A DNA stretch of 64,000 nucleotides from Amycolatopsis iheyensis (GCF_024703995.1 NZ_JAMXQV010000018.1:62001-126000); one strand, 5' to 3'; shown: positions 32,577 to 41,079, counted from the stretch's first letter. The notes: generated by a model from the letters alone, not told the origin. Program-made: numbers and translations.

Positions 32577-32636
32577 GCCATGCTCCTCGGTGCGTTTGTC
32601 CTGCGATGACGCGCCCAGCCTAGCCGCCGCGGCAGT

Positions 32637-33098
32637 TCACCCGTTGGAGGACTCACCGCCCGCGCGGACGGCCTGCCAGCCCGGCGGCAGCTCGACGTCG
32701 TCGGACGTCTGCTGCCAGAACGTCCAGCTGTTGCCCCCGAGATCGGCGACGGTGAAGACGCGGGCGCCGTAGGGCTGGTCCTGCGGCGGCTCCAGCTCAC
32801 CCTCCTCGTTGAGGGCCGTCCTGACGCGTTCGTAGACGTCGTCCACGTCGTCGACGTAGAGGATGTTGAGCTGGCCGACCGGGCCGTCGACCCCTTTGGC
32901 CTGCCAGTAGTCGTCGCCGACGCCGGCGATCTGGACCTTCGCGGCACCGGCGCAGAGGGTCGCCTGGAACACTTCGCCGGCCCCGTCGCAGAACCGGACC
33001 TCCTCGGTGAACCCGAAGACCCTGGTCAGCCAGGCGAGCGCCGCGGTGGCGTCGGCGTAGTAGAGGTAGGGCGCCAGGCCCCGGTACGGGCTGCTCAT
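32637..33098 (-). CDS. VOC (glyoxalase-like) family protein
   Basis: 153 residues from ATG at 33098 (MSSPYRGLAPYLYY). Single VOC fold with paired beta-alpha-beta units: APYLYYADATAALAWLTRVFGF and LNILYVDDVDDVYERVRT, ending ARVFTVADLGGNSWTFWQQ. Such PhnB/Glo-EDI-like proteins bind metals or small ligands; substrate unknown. Divergent from the TPR gene. Confidence 0.82.
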   Translation of the reverse strand: MSSPYRGLAPYLYYADATAALAWLTRVFGFTEEVRFCDGAGEVFQATLCAGAAKVQIAGVGDDYWQAKGVDGPVGQLNILYVDDVDDVYERVRTALNEEGELEPPQDQPYGARVFTVADLGGNSWTFWQQTSDDVELPPGWQAVRAGGESSNG

Positions 33099-33170
33099 GG
33101 CGGAACAGTCCACCACGTCCCGTTCGGCGGCGTGTGCTAGCCCCTCTTCCGAGGTAACGTGGGAGTGACC

Positions 33171-33575
33171 ATGACGGACGCCGCAGCTGCTTCGCAGCCT
33201 CCCGAGGAGTCGGGGTTCCATGCCTTCCGTCAGGCCGAAGACCTGGTCGTCCGCCGTCGTCCGCTCGACGCGCTGAAAGCGTTGCAGCCCCTGATCGAGT
33301 CCGAAACGGACAAGCCGTCGGTGCACCTGCTGGCCGGCCGCGCGTACTTCCACTCCGCCCAGCTGCGCCGGGCCGAGCAGGCGTTCATCCGGGTGCTCGA
33401 ACTGGACCCGACGGACCACTACGCGAGGTTCATCCTGGGCCGCACCCTGGAGCGTCTCGGCCGCTTCGTGGAGGCGCTGGCCCAGATGCGCATGGCGGCG
33501 GCGATGAACCCGGTGCCGGAGTACCTCGAGGCGATCAACGAGGTCAAGGCCCGCATCGCCCTGCGCGAACCCTGA
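33171..33575 (+). CDS. Tetratricopeptide-repeat protein
   Basis: 134 residues from ATG 33171 with GGGAG seven bases upstream. Three TPR-like helical pairs: PLDALKALQPLIESE, SVHLLAGRAYFHSAQLRRAEQAFIRVLELDPT and HYARFILGRTLERLGRFVEALAQMRMA. Cytosolic adaptor of unknown partner. The following 33576-33703 contains only GC-rich dyads. Confidence 0.82.
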   Translation: MTDAAAASQPPEESGFHAFRQAEDLVVRRRPLDALKALQPLIESETDKPSVHLLAGRAYFHSAQLRRAEQAFIRVLELDPTDHYARFILGRTLERLGRFVEALAQMRMAAAMNPVPEYLEAINEVKARIALREP

Positions 33576-33703
33576 CGTGGCCAGGGCCGATCGGCCTGCC
33601 CGGGGTCAGACTTTCGGCCGAGGAGGCCGGGCCCCTCGGCCGATCCGCCCGACCCCCGCGACCGGCGAAGCTGGTTCCAGACCGAAACAGGGAGGAACCG
33701 GAA

Positions 33704-33796
33704 ATGTCGATTCTCGCGACACTGGGTGCGTACGCCGGCTTGCTGCTGCTGGTGCTGATGGCCGTCACGCCGTTCTTCGCGGACCGCGAGCTCTAA
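33704..33796 (+). CDS. 30-residue membrane peptide
   Basis: ATG with GGGAGGAACC immediately upstream encodes a 30-residue peptide with one membrane segment (GAYAGLLLLVLMAVTPFF) and a charged end (ADREL). The strong ribosome site supports translation. Its stop overlaps the stop of the convergent transglycosylase by two bases. Function unknown. Confidence 0.6.
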   Translation: MSILATLGAYAGLLLLVLMAVTPFFADREL

Positions 33797-34638
33797 GGCG
33801 CGACGCTCGCCTCGGCGTACGCGTCCGCCGCGCTGAACACGTCCTGGCCGTACGGCACGCCCGGGTTGTAGAACAGGATCGCCCGCCACCACCCGGCCGG
33901 CGTCCCCAGATCATCCCCACCGGAACACAGGAACCGCGCCGCCGTGAACGCCGCGTCGTCCACGTTCTGCGGGTCCGGCGCGCCGCCGTCGCCGTTGGCC
34001 CGCTCCTGGTACTTCTTCCACGTCGAGGGCAGGAACTGCATCGGGCCGATCGCGTGGTCCCACGACTTGTCGCCGTCGAGCTTGCCCGCGTCCGTGTCGT
34101 GGACCGCCGCGACCCCCGGGGAGCCGTCGAGCGGCGGGCCGACCACCGGCTTCACCACGCGGCCGTTCGCGGCCACCGCCGACAGGTCGAAGTCGCCGCG
34201 GGCCGTCTCCACCCGGCCGATGCCCGCCAGCGTCGCCCACGAGAGGTGGCAGGTCGGCTTCTGGCGCTGCATCCACATTTCCGCCCGCCCGTACGCGGCC
34301 AGCACCCGCGCCGGGATGTGCGTCTTGCCCGCGACGCGCGTCGCCCACGCGTCCAGCTCCGCCTGGTCCGACACCGCCGGGCGGTCGACCGGCGCGGCCA
34401 GCCCCGCGCGCGGTGACTCGGCGCCCGGCTGCGGGCGCTGCTCCGGGATCGCCAGCGCCGGCTGCGCGGGCGGGGGCGCGGCCGGCTCGTCCGGGTTCCG
34501 GACGCCGATCGTGACGACCAGGATCACGCCGGTGAGCACGAGTCCCAGCGCGAGGGCCACCCGGCCGAGGTACCGCCGGGGCGGGCCGCCCGAGGACGTC
34601 GAAGGAGGCGTGACGGTCGGCTGAGCGGTTTCGGCCAC
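33793..34638 (-). CDS. Membrane-anchored lytic transglycosylase (LpqU-like)
   Basis: 281 residues. One membrane segment (YLGRVALALGLVLTGVILVVTIGV), a Pro-rich linker, and a transglycosylase domain with CHLSWATLAGIGRVETARGD (catalytic Glu in GRVET) and AIGPMQFLPSTWKKY. No lipobox, so it is held by the membrane helix. By its place near eno and mazG it corresponds to mycobacterial lpqU. Acts on peptidoglycan outside the membrane. Confidence 0.88.
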   Translation of the reverse strand: MAETAQPTVTPPSTSSGGPPRRYLGRVALALGLVLTGVILVVTIGVRNPDEPAAPPPAQPALAIPEQRPQPGAESPRAGLAAPVDRPAVSDQAELDAWATRVAGKTHIPARVLAAYGRAEMWMQRQKPTCHLSWATLAGIGRVETARGDFDLSAVAANGRVVKPVVGPPLDGSPGVAAVHDTDAGKLDGDKSWDHAIGPMQFLPSTWKKYQERANGDGGAPDPQNVDDAAFTAARFLCSGGDDLGTPAGWWRAILFYNPGVPYGQDVFSAADAYAEASVAP

Positions 34639-34767
34639 CCGATCAGGTTACGGAGCCACTCAAGAGGGACCCTCGACCGCCTGACCAGGCAAGCGGAGGG
34701 TAAAAACCGCTCTGCTGCCAGCGACGTCACAGAATTCGTTATCGAGTCGACGCGCAAGGCCCTGACC

Positions 34768-34786
34768 TGCGGTTACCCTAACCTAA
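34768..34786 (+). promoter_or_regulatory. Distal IdeR/DtxR-type iron box
   Basis: The 19-mer TGCGGTTACCCTAACCTAA matches the iron-box consensus TTAGGTTAGGCTAACCTAA at 15 of 19 positions. It lies 142 bases before the efeU start, in the 270-base region between the divergent transglycosylase and efeU. Confidence 0.6.
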
Positions 34787-34850
34787 CCTGACAGCCGAGT
34801 CCCATTTGTCCGATTGCATCGTTTCGAGCCGAAGTGAGCTCGCTGGACTT

Positions 34851-34869
34851 ACAGGTGAGCCTTACCTAA
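34851..34869 (+). promoter_or_regulatory. Proximal IdeR/DtxR-type iron box
   Basis: ACAGGTGAGCCTTACCTAA; its complement TTAGGTAAGGCTCACCTGT agrees with the iron-box consensus at 15 of 19 positions. It ends 40 bases before the efeU GTG. Two boxes imply iron-dependent repression of the efe operon. Confidence 0.7.
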
Positions 34870-34909
34870 AAACTTCCTGGAGGCCGACGAACTCAGGGAG
34901 GCGGAACCG

Positions 34910-35755
34910 GTGTTGTTCTCGAGCGCGCTGATCGGGCTGCGCGAAGGCCTGGAAGCCGCGCTGGTCGTGAGCATCCTGGTGGCGTTCCTCGTGAAGACCG
35001 ACCGGCGGCACGCCCTGCGCTGGGTGTGGCCCGGGGTCGGCGCCGCGGTGCTGCTGTCGGTGGCCGTCGGCGCGATCCTCACCTACACCACCGCCCAGCT
35101 GTCGTTCGAGCACCAGGAGCTGCTCGGCGGGAGCCTGTCGATCGTCGCGGTCGTGTTCGTCACGGCGATGATCTTCTGGATGCGCAAGGCGTCGAAGAGC
35201 ATCGCCGCCGAGCTGCGCGGCAAGATGGACGACGCGCTGGACGTCGGCCCGATGGCCGTGCTGCTGCTGTCGTTCCTCGCGGTGGGGCGCGAAGGCCTGG
35301 AGACCGCGGTGTTCTTCTACTCCGCCGTCCAGACCGCGCAGTCGGACACCGTGCAGCCGCTGATCGGCTTCGCCATCGGCATCGCGGCCGCCGTGGTGCT
35401 CGCCTGGCTGCTCTACAAGGGCGCGGTGCGGTTCAACCTGGGCAAGTTCTTCACGATCACCGGCGTCCTGCTCGTGTTCGTCGCCGCGGGCGTGCTCGGC
35501 TACGGCCTGCACGACCTGCAGGAGGCCGCGTTCCTGCCGGGCATCGGCACCCTCGCCTTCGACGCCTCGAACACGCTGCCCGAGACGTCCTGGTACGGCG
35601 CCCTGCTCAAGGGCATCTTCAACTACTCGCAGCAGACGACCGTGCTGCAGGCCGTCGCGTGGGTCGCCTACGTCGTCATCGTGCTGCCCCTGTTCCTCAA
35701 GCCCAGCAAGAAGACCGCGCCGGCGCCCGCCGCCGCGGCCGCCTCGAAGGAGTGA
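34910..35755 (+). CDS. efeU: Iron permease EfeU (FTR1 family)
   Basis: 281 residues, seven membrane segments. Two REGLE motifs characteristic of FTR1 iron channels: LREGLEAALVVSIL near residue 10 and GREGLETAVFFYS near 126. GTG start after GGGAGGCGG. It carries iron across the cytoplasmic membrane as part of EfeUOB. Two iron boxes lie upstream. Confidence 0.93.
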   Translation: MLFSSALIGLREGLEAALVVSILVAFLVKTDRRHALRWVWPGVGAAVLLSVAVGAILTYTTAQLSFEHQELLGGSLSIVAVVFVTAMIFWMRKASKSIAAELRGKMDDALDVGPMAVLLLSFLAVGREGLETAVFFYSAVQTAQSDTVQPLIGFAIGIAAAVVLAWLLYKGAVRFNLGKFFTITGVLLVFVAAGVLGYGLHDLQEAAFLPGIGTLAFDASNTLPETSWYGALLKGIFNYSQQTTVLQAVAWVAYVVIVLPLFLKPSKKTAPAPAAAAASKE

Positions 35756-35757
35756 CC

Positions 35758-36897
35758 GTGCGCAGAACCACCCCGCTGGCCGTGCTGGCCGGCGTCGCCA
35801 CCCTGGTGTCGCTGTCCGCCTGTGACAGCAAGAGCGACACCGCCGGTGCGGCGGCGGACGGCGGCCCGATCAAGGTGGCGGCCTCCGACACCGCGTGCGA
35901 CGTCTCGGTCAACACCGCCAACGCGGGCAACGTGACCTTCGAGATCACCAACAAGGGCAGCAAGGTCACCGAGTTCTACCTCTACGCCGAGGGCGACCGG
36001 ATCATGGGCGAGGTCGAGAACATCGCGCCCGGGCTCAACCGGCGGCTGATCGTCGAGGTCGCCGACGCCGGCAAGTACCAGACCGCGTGCAAGCCGGGCA
36101 TGGCCGGCACCGGCATCCGCGGCGAGTTCACCGTCACCGGCGGCGCGGCGAAGCAGAGCGACGCCAACGCGCAGAAGGCCCAGGCCACCAAGAGCTACGC
36201 CGACTACGTCGCGAACAACACCGCCGCCCTCGAAGAGGAGACGGGCAAGTTCGTCGACCTCGTCAAGGCGGGCAAGGTCGACGAGGCGAAGGCCGCGTAC
36301 GCGCGCACCCGCATCTACTACGAGCGCATCGAGCCGGTCGCCGAGAAGTTCGGCGACCTCGACCCGGCCATCGACGTCCGCGAGGCCGACCTCGAGCCGG
36401 GCCAGGCGTTCACCGGCTTCCACCGGCTCGAGAAGGACCTGTTCGTCACCGGCCTGCAGGCCGACAGCCCGAAGATCGCGGACAAGCTGCTGACCGACGT
36501 CAAGGACCTGGTCGCGAAGTCCAAGACGCTCGAGCTGACCGCGCTCGACCTGGCGAACGGCGCCAAGGGCCTGCTCGACGAGGTCGCCACCGGCAAGATC
36601 ACCGGCGAGGAGGAGACCTTCTCGCACACCGACCTCTGGGACTTCCAGGCCAACGTGGACGGTTCGAAGGGCGCGATCGCCTCGCTGCGCCCGCTGCTGC
36701 AGCAGCGCGACGCCGCCCTGGTGTCCACTTTGGACAAGGAGTTCGCGAACGTGCAGGGCCTGCTGGACAAGACGCGCTCCGGGGACGGCTTCAAGCTCTA
36801 CACCGACCTGTCCCAGGACCAGATCAAGGAGTTCGCCTCGGCCGTCGACGCGCTGAGCGAGCCGCTGAGCAAGGTTGCGGAGGTCGTTTCGAAGTGA
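35758..36897 (+). CDS. efeO: Iron-uptake lipoprotein EfeO (cupredoxin + M75)
   Basis: 379 residues from GTG at 35758, two bases after the efeU stop and behind AAGGAG. Lipoprotein signal with lipobox SLSACDS, an N-terminal cupredoxin-like domain (about 40-125, with ACDVSVNTANAGNVTFEITN and YQTACKPGM), and an M75/imelysin-like domain carrying HRLE (FHRLEKDLF) as metal motif. It binds iron at the surface for EfeU. The stop overlaps the efeB start. Confidence 0.92.
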   Translation: MRRTTPLAVLAGVATLVSLSACDSKSDTAGAAADGGPIKVAASDTACDVSVNTANAGNVTFEITNKGSKVTEFYLYAEGDRIMGEVENIAPGLNRRLIVEVADAGKYQTACKPGMAGTGIRGEFTVTGGAAKQSDANAQKAQATKSYADYVANNTAALEEETGKFVDLVKAGKVDEAKAAYARTRIYYERIEPVAEKFGDLDPAIDVREADLEPGQAFTGFHRLEKDLFVTGLQADSPKIADKLLTDVKDLVAKSKTLELTALDLANGAKGLLDEVATGKITGEEETFSHTDLWDFQANVDGSKGAIASLRPLLQQRDAALVSTLDKEFANVQGLLDKTRSGDGFKLYTDLSQDQIKEFASAVDALSEPLSKVAEVVSK

Positions 36898-38153
36898 CGT
36901 CGACCGAGGGCACGCGGGTTTCCCGGCGGAAGCTGTTCGGCCTGGCGGGCGCGGGTGTCGCGCTCGCCGGGGCGGGGGCCGCCGCCGGGATCGGCATCGA
37001 CAAGGCGACGACCGGCAACGCCGAAGCGGCGGTGACCACCGTCGACTTCCACGGCGAGCACCAGGCCGGGATCGTCACGCCGGCACAGGCGAACCTGCAC
37101 TTCGCGGCCCTCGACGTCACCACGAAGGACCCGGAGAAGCTGCGGCAGCTGCTGAAGACGTGGACCGACGCGGCCCGCCGGATGACAGCGGGCCAGGAAG
37201 CCGTCGCGAACGGTGCGCTGGGCAGCGGCCAGTACGCGCCGCCCGGCGACACCGGCGAGGCGCTCGACCTGCCGGCGTCGCAGCTGACGCTGACCATCGG
37301 CTTCGGGCCGTCGCTGTTCGACGGCCGGTTCGGGCTGGCGGGCAAGCGGCCGCCGCAGCTGATCGACCTGCCGCTGTTCCCGAAGGACAAGCTCGACCCG
37401 GCCCGCGGCGGCGGCGACCTGTGCATCCAGGCCTGCGCGAACGACCCGCAGGTGGCGGTGCACGCGGTCCGCAACCTGGTGCGGCTCGGCTTCGGCGTCA
37501 CCGAGGTCCGCTGGTCGCAGCTGGGCTTCGGCCGCAGCTCGTCGACGTCGCGGACGCAAGCGACACCGCGGAACCTGTTCGGCTTCAAGGACGGCACGAA
37601 CAACATCAAGTCCGAGGACACCGACTTCCTGCGCGACCAGGTGTGGGCGGAGCGGGGTGACGGCCCGGCCTGGATGGCCGGCGGCTCGTACCTGGTGGCC
37701 CGCCGGATCCGCATGCACATCGAGACGTGGGACCGCGAAACCCTCGACGGCCAGCAGCAGATCATCGGCCGCACGAAGGGCACCGGCGCCCCGCTGGGCC
37801 AGACCGCGGAGTTCGACGAGCTGGACCTGGACGTCGGCGGCGCGGGCGGCGAGAAGGTGATCGCCGAGGACGCCCACGTCCGGCTGGCCTCGCACCAGGC
37901 GCTGAACGGTGTGCGGATCCTGCGCCGCGGCTACAACTTCGTCGACGGTTCGGATGGTGTCGGGCACCTCGAAGCGGGACTGTTCTTCCTGGCGTTCAAC
38001 CGGGACACGCGGAAGCAGTACGTGCCGATGCAGCAGGCGCTGTCGTCGAAGGACGCGATGATGGAGTACGTCCAGCACACGGGGTCGGCGCACTTCGCCG
38101 TGCCGCCGGGTGTCTCGCCGACCGGTTACTGGGGCGAAGGGCTCTTCGCCTAG
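36894..38153 (+). CDS. efeB: Tat-exported DyP-type haem peroxidase EfeB
   Basis: 419 residues. GTG start overlaps the efeO stop (GTGA). Twin-arginine signal VSRRKLFGLAGAGVALAGAG, then a DyP fold with the catalytic Asp in FGFKDGTNN and the haem-ligand His in the VRLASHQALNG region; GGSYLVARRIRMHIETWD is typical of EfeB. It oxidises ferrous iron or extracts iron from haem outside the membrane for uptake by EfeUO. Confidence 0.93.
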   Translation: MTSTEGTRVSRRKLFGLAGAGVALAGAGAAAGIGIDKATTGNAEAAVTTVDFHGEHQAGIVTPAQANLHFAALDVTTKDPEKLRQLLKTWTDAARRMTAGQEAVANGALGSGQYAPPGDTGEALDLPASQLTLTIGFGPSLFDGRFGLAGKRPPQLIDLPLFPKDKLDPARGGGDLCIQACANDPQVAVHAVRNLVRLGFGVTEVRWSQLGFGRSSSTSRTQATPRNLFGFKDGTNNIKSEDTDFLRDQVWAERGDGPAWMAGGSYLVARRIRMHIETWDRETLDGQQQIIGRTKGTGAPLGQTAEFDELDLDVGGAGGEKVIAEDAHVRLASHQALNGVRILRRGYNFVDGSDGVGHLEAGLFFLAFNRDTRKQYVPMQQALSSKDAMMEYVQHTGSAHFAVPPGVSPTGYWGEGLFA

Positions 38154-38362
38154 TCCACCTGCTCGGTCGGGTACACGTCGCGGATCTTCCGGTTGAAGAA
38201 CCGGCCCTGGCTCTCCGCCGCCATCAGCTCCCGGTGCACGGACTCCGGCACCAGCCGGTACCGGTAGACGCTGCCGTTCCGGAACTCGATCTCCAGGAGG
38301 TGCTCCTCCCGGGCGTAGCCGATCGACGCGATGGTCGAGGAGCTGACGGCGTGGCGACGCAT
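38150..38362 (-). CDS. KTSC-domain small protein
   Basis: 70 residues. Contains the KTSC pattern SSSTIASIGYAREEHLLEIEF...VYRYRLVPESVHRELMAAESQGRFFN, with the final F-N segment. The KTSC domain occurs alone or next to nuclease-like proteins; role unknown. ATG at 38362. Its stop overlaps the efeB stop by four bases (convergent). Confidence 0.82.
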   Translation of the reverse strand: MRRHAVSSSTIASIGYAREEHLLEIEFRNGSVYRYRLVPESVHRELMAAESQGRFFNRKIRDVYPTEQVD

Positions 38363-38381
38363 GTCACCCAGTATCCCCTTG

Positions 38382-38396
38382 CCTAAAGCCTTTAGG
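38382..38396. promoter_or_regulatory. Operator-like palindrome before the TetR gene
   Basis: CCTAAA-GCC-TTTAGG, a perfect 6-3-6 dyad, with a further half-site CTTTAGG at 38411. Located 33 bases before the TetR gene start, where an autoregulatory operator is expected. Confidence 0.5.
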
Positions 38397-38428
38397 GAAC
38401 TCTACATTAGCTTTAGGAGGTGGTGCCG

Positions 38429-38998
38429 GTGGTCCGCGTCGGGTTGACGACCGAACGGCTGGTGCGAGCGGGCGCCGAGCTGGCCGATGAGCTGGGCTTC
38501 GACCGGGTGACGCCGTCGGAGCTGGCGCGCCGGTTCGACGTCCAGGTCGCGAGCCTGTATTCGCACGTCAAGAACGCGCACGACCTGCGGACGCGGATCG
38601 CGCTGCTGGCGCTGGACGAGCTCGCCGACCGGGCGGCCGCCGCGCTGGCCGGCCGCTCCGGGCGGGACGCGCTGATCGCGTTCGCCGACGTCCACCGCGA
38701 CTACGCCCGGGCGCACCCCGGCCGGTTCGCCGCGGCACAGCTGCGGCTCGACGCGGAGACCGCGGCGGCGAGCGCGGGCGTGCGGCACGCGGAGCTGATG
38801 CGCGCGATCCTGCGCGGCTACGACCTGACCGGGCCGGACCAGACGCACGCCGTCCGGCTGCTGGGCAGCTTCGTCCGCGGGTTCGTCGCCCTTGAAGCCG
38901 ACGGCGGCTTCGACCACAGCCCGCCCGCGGCGCCCGAGAGCTGGACCCGCCTCCTCGACGTCCTCGATTCCCTTCTCCGTGATTGGCCCGCTTCATGA
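38429..38998 (+). CDS. TetR-family regulator (WHG C-terminal type)
   Basis: About 189 residues from GTG 38429, eight bases after AGGAGG. N-terminal helix-turn-helix TPSELARRFDVQVASLYSHVKN; C-terminal half resembles the WHG/TetR_C domain (ALIAFADVHRDYARAHPGRF). Its stop overlaps the start of the SGNH hydrolase (ATGA), so it likely controls itself and that enzyme through the palindrome at 38382. Confidence 0.85.
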   Translation: MVRVGLTTERLVRAGAELADELGFDRVTPSELARRFDVQVASLYSHVKNAHDLRTRIALLALDELADRAAAALAGRSGRDALIAFADVHRDYARAHPGRFAAAQLRLDAETAAASAGVRHAELMRAILRGYDLTGPDQTHAVRLLGSFVRGFVALEADGGFDHSPPAAPESWTRLLDVLDSLLRDWPAS

Positions 38999-40056
38999 TC
39001 ACCACCCCGCTGACCGGCCTCGTCCGAGGCGCGCTCGAACTCGAAGAAACCCCGCGCGGCCTGGTCCCGCACCGGCTGCCGGCCCACGCACGGGCGCAGA
39101 ACACCGACCCGCGGCTCGCGATGGCCGAGGCGCAGCCCGCCGGCGTCCGCGTGCGGTTCCGCACGACGGCTCGCGTGATCGAGCTCGACACGGTGGCGAC
39201 GAAGGTGGAGTACCCGGGTGCGCCGCCGCGGCCCGACGGCGGCTACGACCTGCTGGTGGACGGCAAGCTCGCCGCCCAGGCGACCGCGCCCGCCGGCGTG
39301 CGGTTCGCGGACCTGCCCGGGCACGACAAGGACGTCGAGATCTGGTTGCCGCACAACGAACTGACGACGCTGGTCGCCTTGCGCACCGATGCTCCGGTGA
39401 CGCCCGCTGCCCGGGCGGACCGCGTGTGGCTGCACCACGGCAGTTCGATCAGCCAGGGTTCGAACGCGGCGAGCCCGTCGACGACGTGGACCGCGCGGGC
39501 CGCGCTCGCGGCCGGGGTCGAGCTGGTCAACCTGGGCTTCAGCGGCAACGCGCTGCTGGACCCGTTCACCGCCCGCGCGCTGCGCGACACCCCGGCGGAC
39601 CTGGTCAGCGTGAAGCTCGGCATCAACATCGTCAACGCGGACCTGATGCGGCTGCGCGCGTTCGGCCCGGCGGTGCACGGGTTCCTCGACACGATCCGCG
39701 AAGGCCACCCGGCGACGCCGCTGCTGGTCGTCTCGCCGTTGTACTGCCCGATCCACGAGCGGACACCGGGTCCCGGCGACTTCGACCACGCGGCGCTCGC
39801 GTCGGGCGTCGTGCGCTTCCGGGCCACCGGTCTCCCGGGCGAGGGAAAGCTCACCCTGGAAGTGATCCGCGACGCGCTGGCGGAGATCGTCGCGCAGCGG
39901 GCGGACCCGGCGTTGCACTACGTGGACGGCTTGTCGTTGTACGGCCCGGACGACTACGCGGAGTTCCCCCTGCCGGACGAGCTGCACCCGGACGGCGCCG
40001 CCCACGAACGGATCGCCACGCGGTTCGCGTCCTGGCTTGACTTCAACCTCCCTTGA
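38995..40056 (+). CDS. SGNH/GDSL-type hydrolase
   Basis: 353 residues. An N-terminal beta-sandwich-like region (to ~135) precedes an SGNH core: block I WLHHGSSISQGSNA (GSS replaces GDS), a Gly block LGFSGNALLD, block III KLGINIVNADLM and block V DELHPDGAAHERIA with the catalytic Asp-x-x-His. Likely an esterase or carbohydrate deacetylase, cytosolic as no signal is seen. Coupled to the TetR gene by a four-base overlap. Confidence 0.82.
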   Translation: MITTPLTGLVRGALELEETPRGLVPHRLPAHARAQNTDPRLAMAEAQPAGVRVRFRTTARVIELDTVATKVEYPGAPPRPDGGYDLLVDGKLAAQATAPAGVRFADLPGHDKDVEIWLPHNELTTLVALRTDAPVTPAARADRVWLHHGSSISQGSNAASPSTTWTARAALAAGVELVNLGFSGNALLDPFTARALRDTPADLVSVKLGINIVNADLMRLRAFGPAVHGFLDTIREGHPATPLLVVSPLYCPIHERTPGPGDFDHAALASGVVRFRATGLPGEGKLTLEVIRDALAEIVAQRADPALHYVDGLSLYGPDDYAEFPLPDELHPDGAAHERIATRFASWLDFNLP

Positions 40057-40065
40057 AGTTGAATT
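40036..40065 (+). promoter_or_regulatory. MerR-type promoter of the PPOX oxidoreductase gene
   Basis: TTGACT (-35, 40036-40041) and TGAATT (-10, 40060-40065) are 18 bases apart, with the perfect dyad ACTTCAA-CCTCCC-TTGAAGT (40040-40059) filling the spacer. Long spacer plus central dyad is the classic MerR-family promoter layout. The ATG is eight bases after the -10, implying a leaderless mRNA. It overlaps the end of the upstream gene. Confidence 0.55.
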
Positions 40066-40073
40066 CTGGGGAC

Positions 40074-40484
40074 ATGTTCACCGAAGCAGAGCTCGCGTAC
40101 CTCGAAGCCCAGCCCCTCGGCCGGCTGGCGACCCAGCAGCCGAGCGGAACCCTGCAGGTCAGCCCGGTCGGCTTCCGGTACAACCCGGACGAGAAGGCCA
40201 TCGACGTCACCGGGCACAACCTGGCCAAGAGCAAGAAGTTCCGCAACGTCCTGGCGAACGGCCAGGCGGCGTTCGTGGTGGACGACCTGCCCTCGACGAA
40301 CCCGTGGCGGGTCCGCTGCCTGGAGATCCGCGGCACGGCGGAGGCCCTGACGGGGGTGGACCTCCCGGACAACCACTTCGACGACGCGGTGATCCGCATC
40401 CACCCGAAGCGCATCATCGCCCTCGGCGTCGAGGACTGGGACCGGGAGCCGCTGGAGCTGGAGGCGAACATCCGCAACGTGTGA
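40074..40484 (+). CDS. PPOX-class F420-dependent flavin/deazaflavin oxidoreductase
   Basis: 136 residues from ATG 40074. Split-barrel fold of the pyridoxamine-oxidase-like class: LGRLATQQPSGTLQVSPVGFRYNPDEKAIDV at the N-terminus, NLAKSKKFRNVLANGQAAFVVDD, and RCLEIRGTAEAL. Closest to the F420-dependent PPOX group of actinobacteria, which reduces biliverdin, aflatoxins or similar substrates. Leaderless start behind a MerR-type promoter suggests induction by a drug or redox signal. Confidence 0.85.
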   Translation: MFTEAELAYLEAQPLGRLATQQPSGTLQVSPVGFRYNPDEKAIDVTGHNLAKSKKFRNVLANGQAAFVVDDLPSTNPWRVRCLEIRGTAEALTGVDLPDNHFDDAVIRIHPKRIIALGVEDWDREPLELEANIRNV

Positions 40485-40489
40485 CCGCC

Positions 40490-40526
40490 GATCCACCACG
40501 GGGACTGGGGGTGCCCGTGGTGGATC
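40490..40526. terminator. Hairpin between convergent genes
   Basis: GATCCACCACGGG / CCCGTGGTGGATC, a 13-bp perfect stem with an 11-base G-rich loop, directly after the PPOX stop and touching the stop of the convergent membrane gene. No T-run. Confidence 0.65.
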
Positions 40527-41079
40527 AGCGGCGCGCGCCGAACACCGTGTACGACGCCGTCCCCGCCACCGCGAGCACCACAGCAGTCCACATCGCCACC
40601 CCAGCCCCCACCGGCTGCAACACCCACGCCGCGACCCCCGCCGCCGTCGTGCCGTCGCGCGGGACGAACAACGCCACCGCGCACCAGCCCACCGGCAACG
40701 TCCACCCGAACTGACCACCAGCGATCGTCGCCGCCAAGCCCGCCAACCCCAGCAGACCCGCCGCGTCGCGCAGGATCAACGACACCGGCACCGCGCCCAG
40801 CTGGACCACCAGCACCGCGCCCGCCGCCGCGACGCCCACCGAAAGCAAGTGGACGAACCTTCGCGGCCGCCACGGCAGGGCCGCCGTGCGGTCGAGGTCC
40901 GGGTCCTGGCCGCTGAGGCCGATCGCCGCCACCGCGATCGCCGCCGTCAGGGCCAGCAGCGCGTGCGGGAGTGCCCAATCCCCTCCCGCCAGGAGGCGGA
41001 TCCCGGCCGGGCACGCGACCAGCGCCGCGAACGCCGCCGGCAGGTGCCGCGATCGCGCGTACAACACCGTCCACCTCAT
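40525..41079 (-). CDS. Membrane protein of an ECF-linked ABC operon
   Basis: 184 residues with about five hydrophobic segments and little else; MRWTVLYARSRHLPAAFAALVACPAG starts it. ATG overlaps the stop of the ABC permease gene (ATGA). Last gene of a five-gene chain; probably an accessory membrane subunit of that exporter. No family recognised. Confidence 0.75.
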   Translation of the reverse strand: MRWTVLYARSRHLPAAFAALVACPAGIRLLAGGDWALPHALLALTAAIAVAAIGLSGQDPDLDRTAALPWRPRRFVHLLSVGVAAAGAVLVVQLGAVPVSLILRDAAGLLGLAGLAATIAGGQFGWTLPVGWCAVALFVPRDGTTAAGVAAWVLQPVGAGVAMWTAVVLAVAGTASYTVFGARR

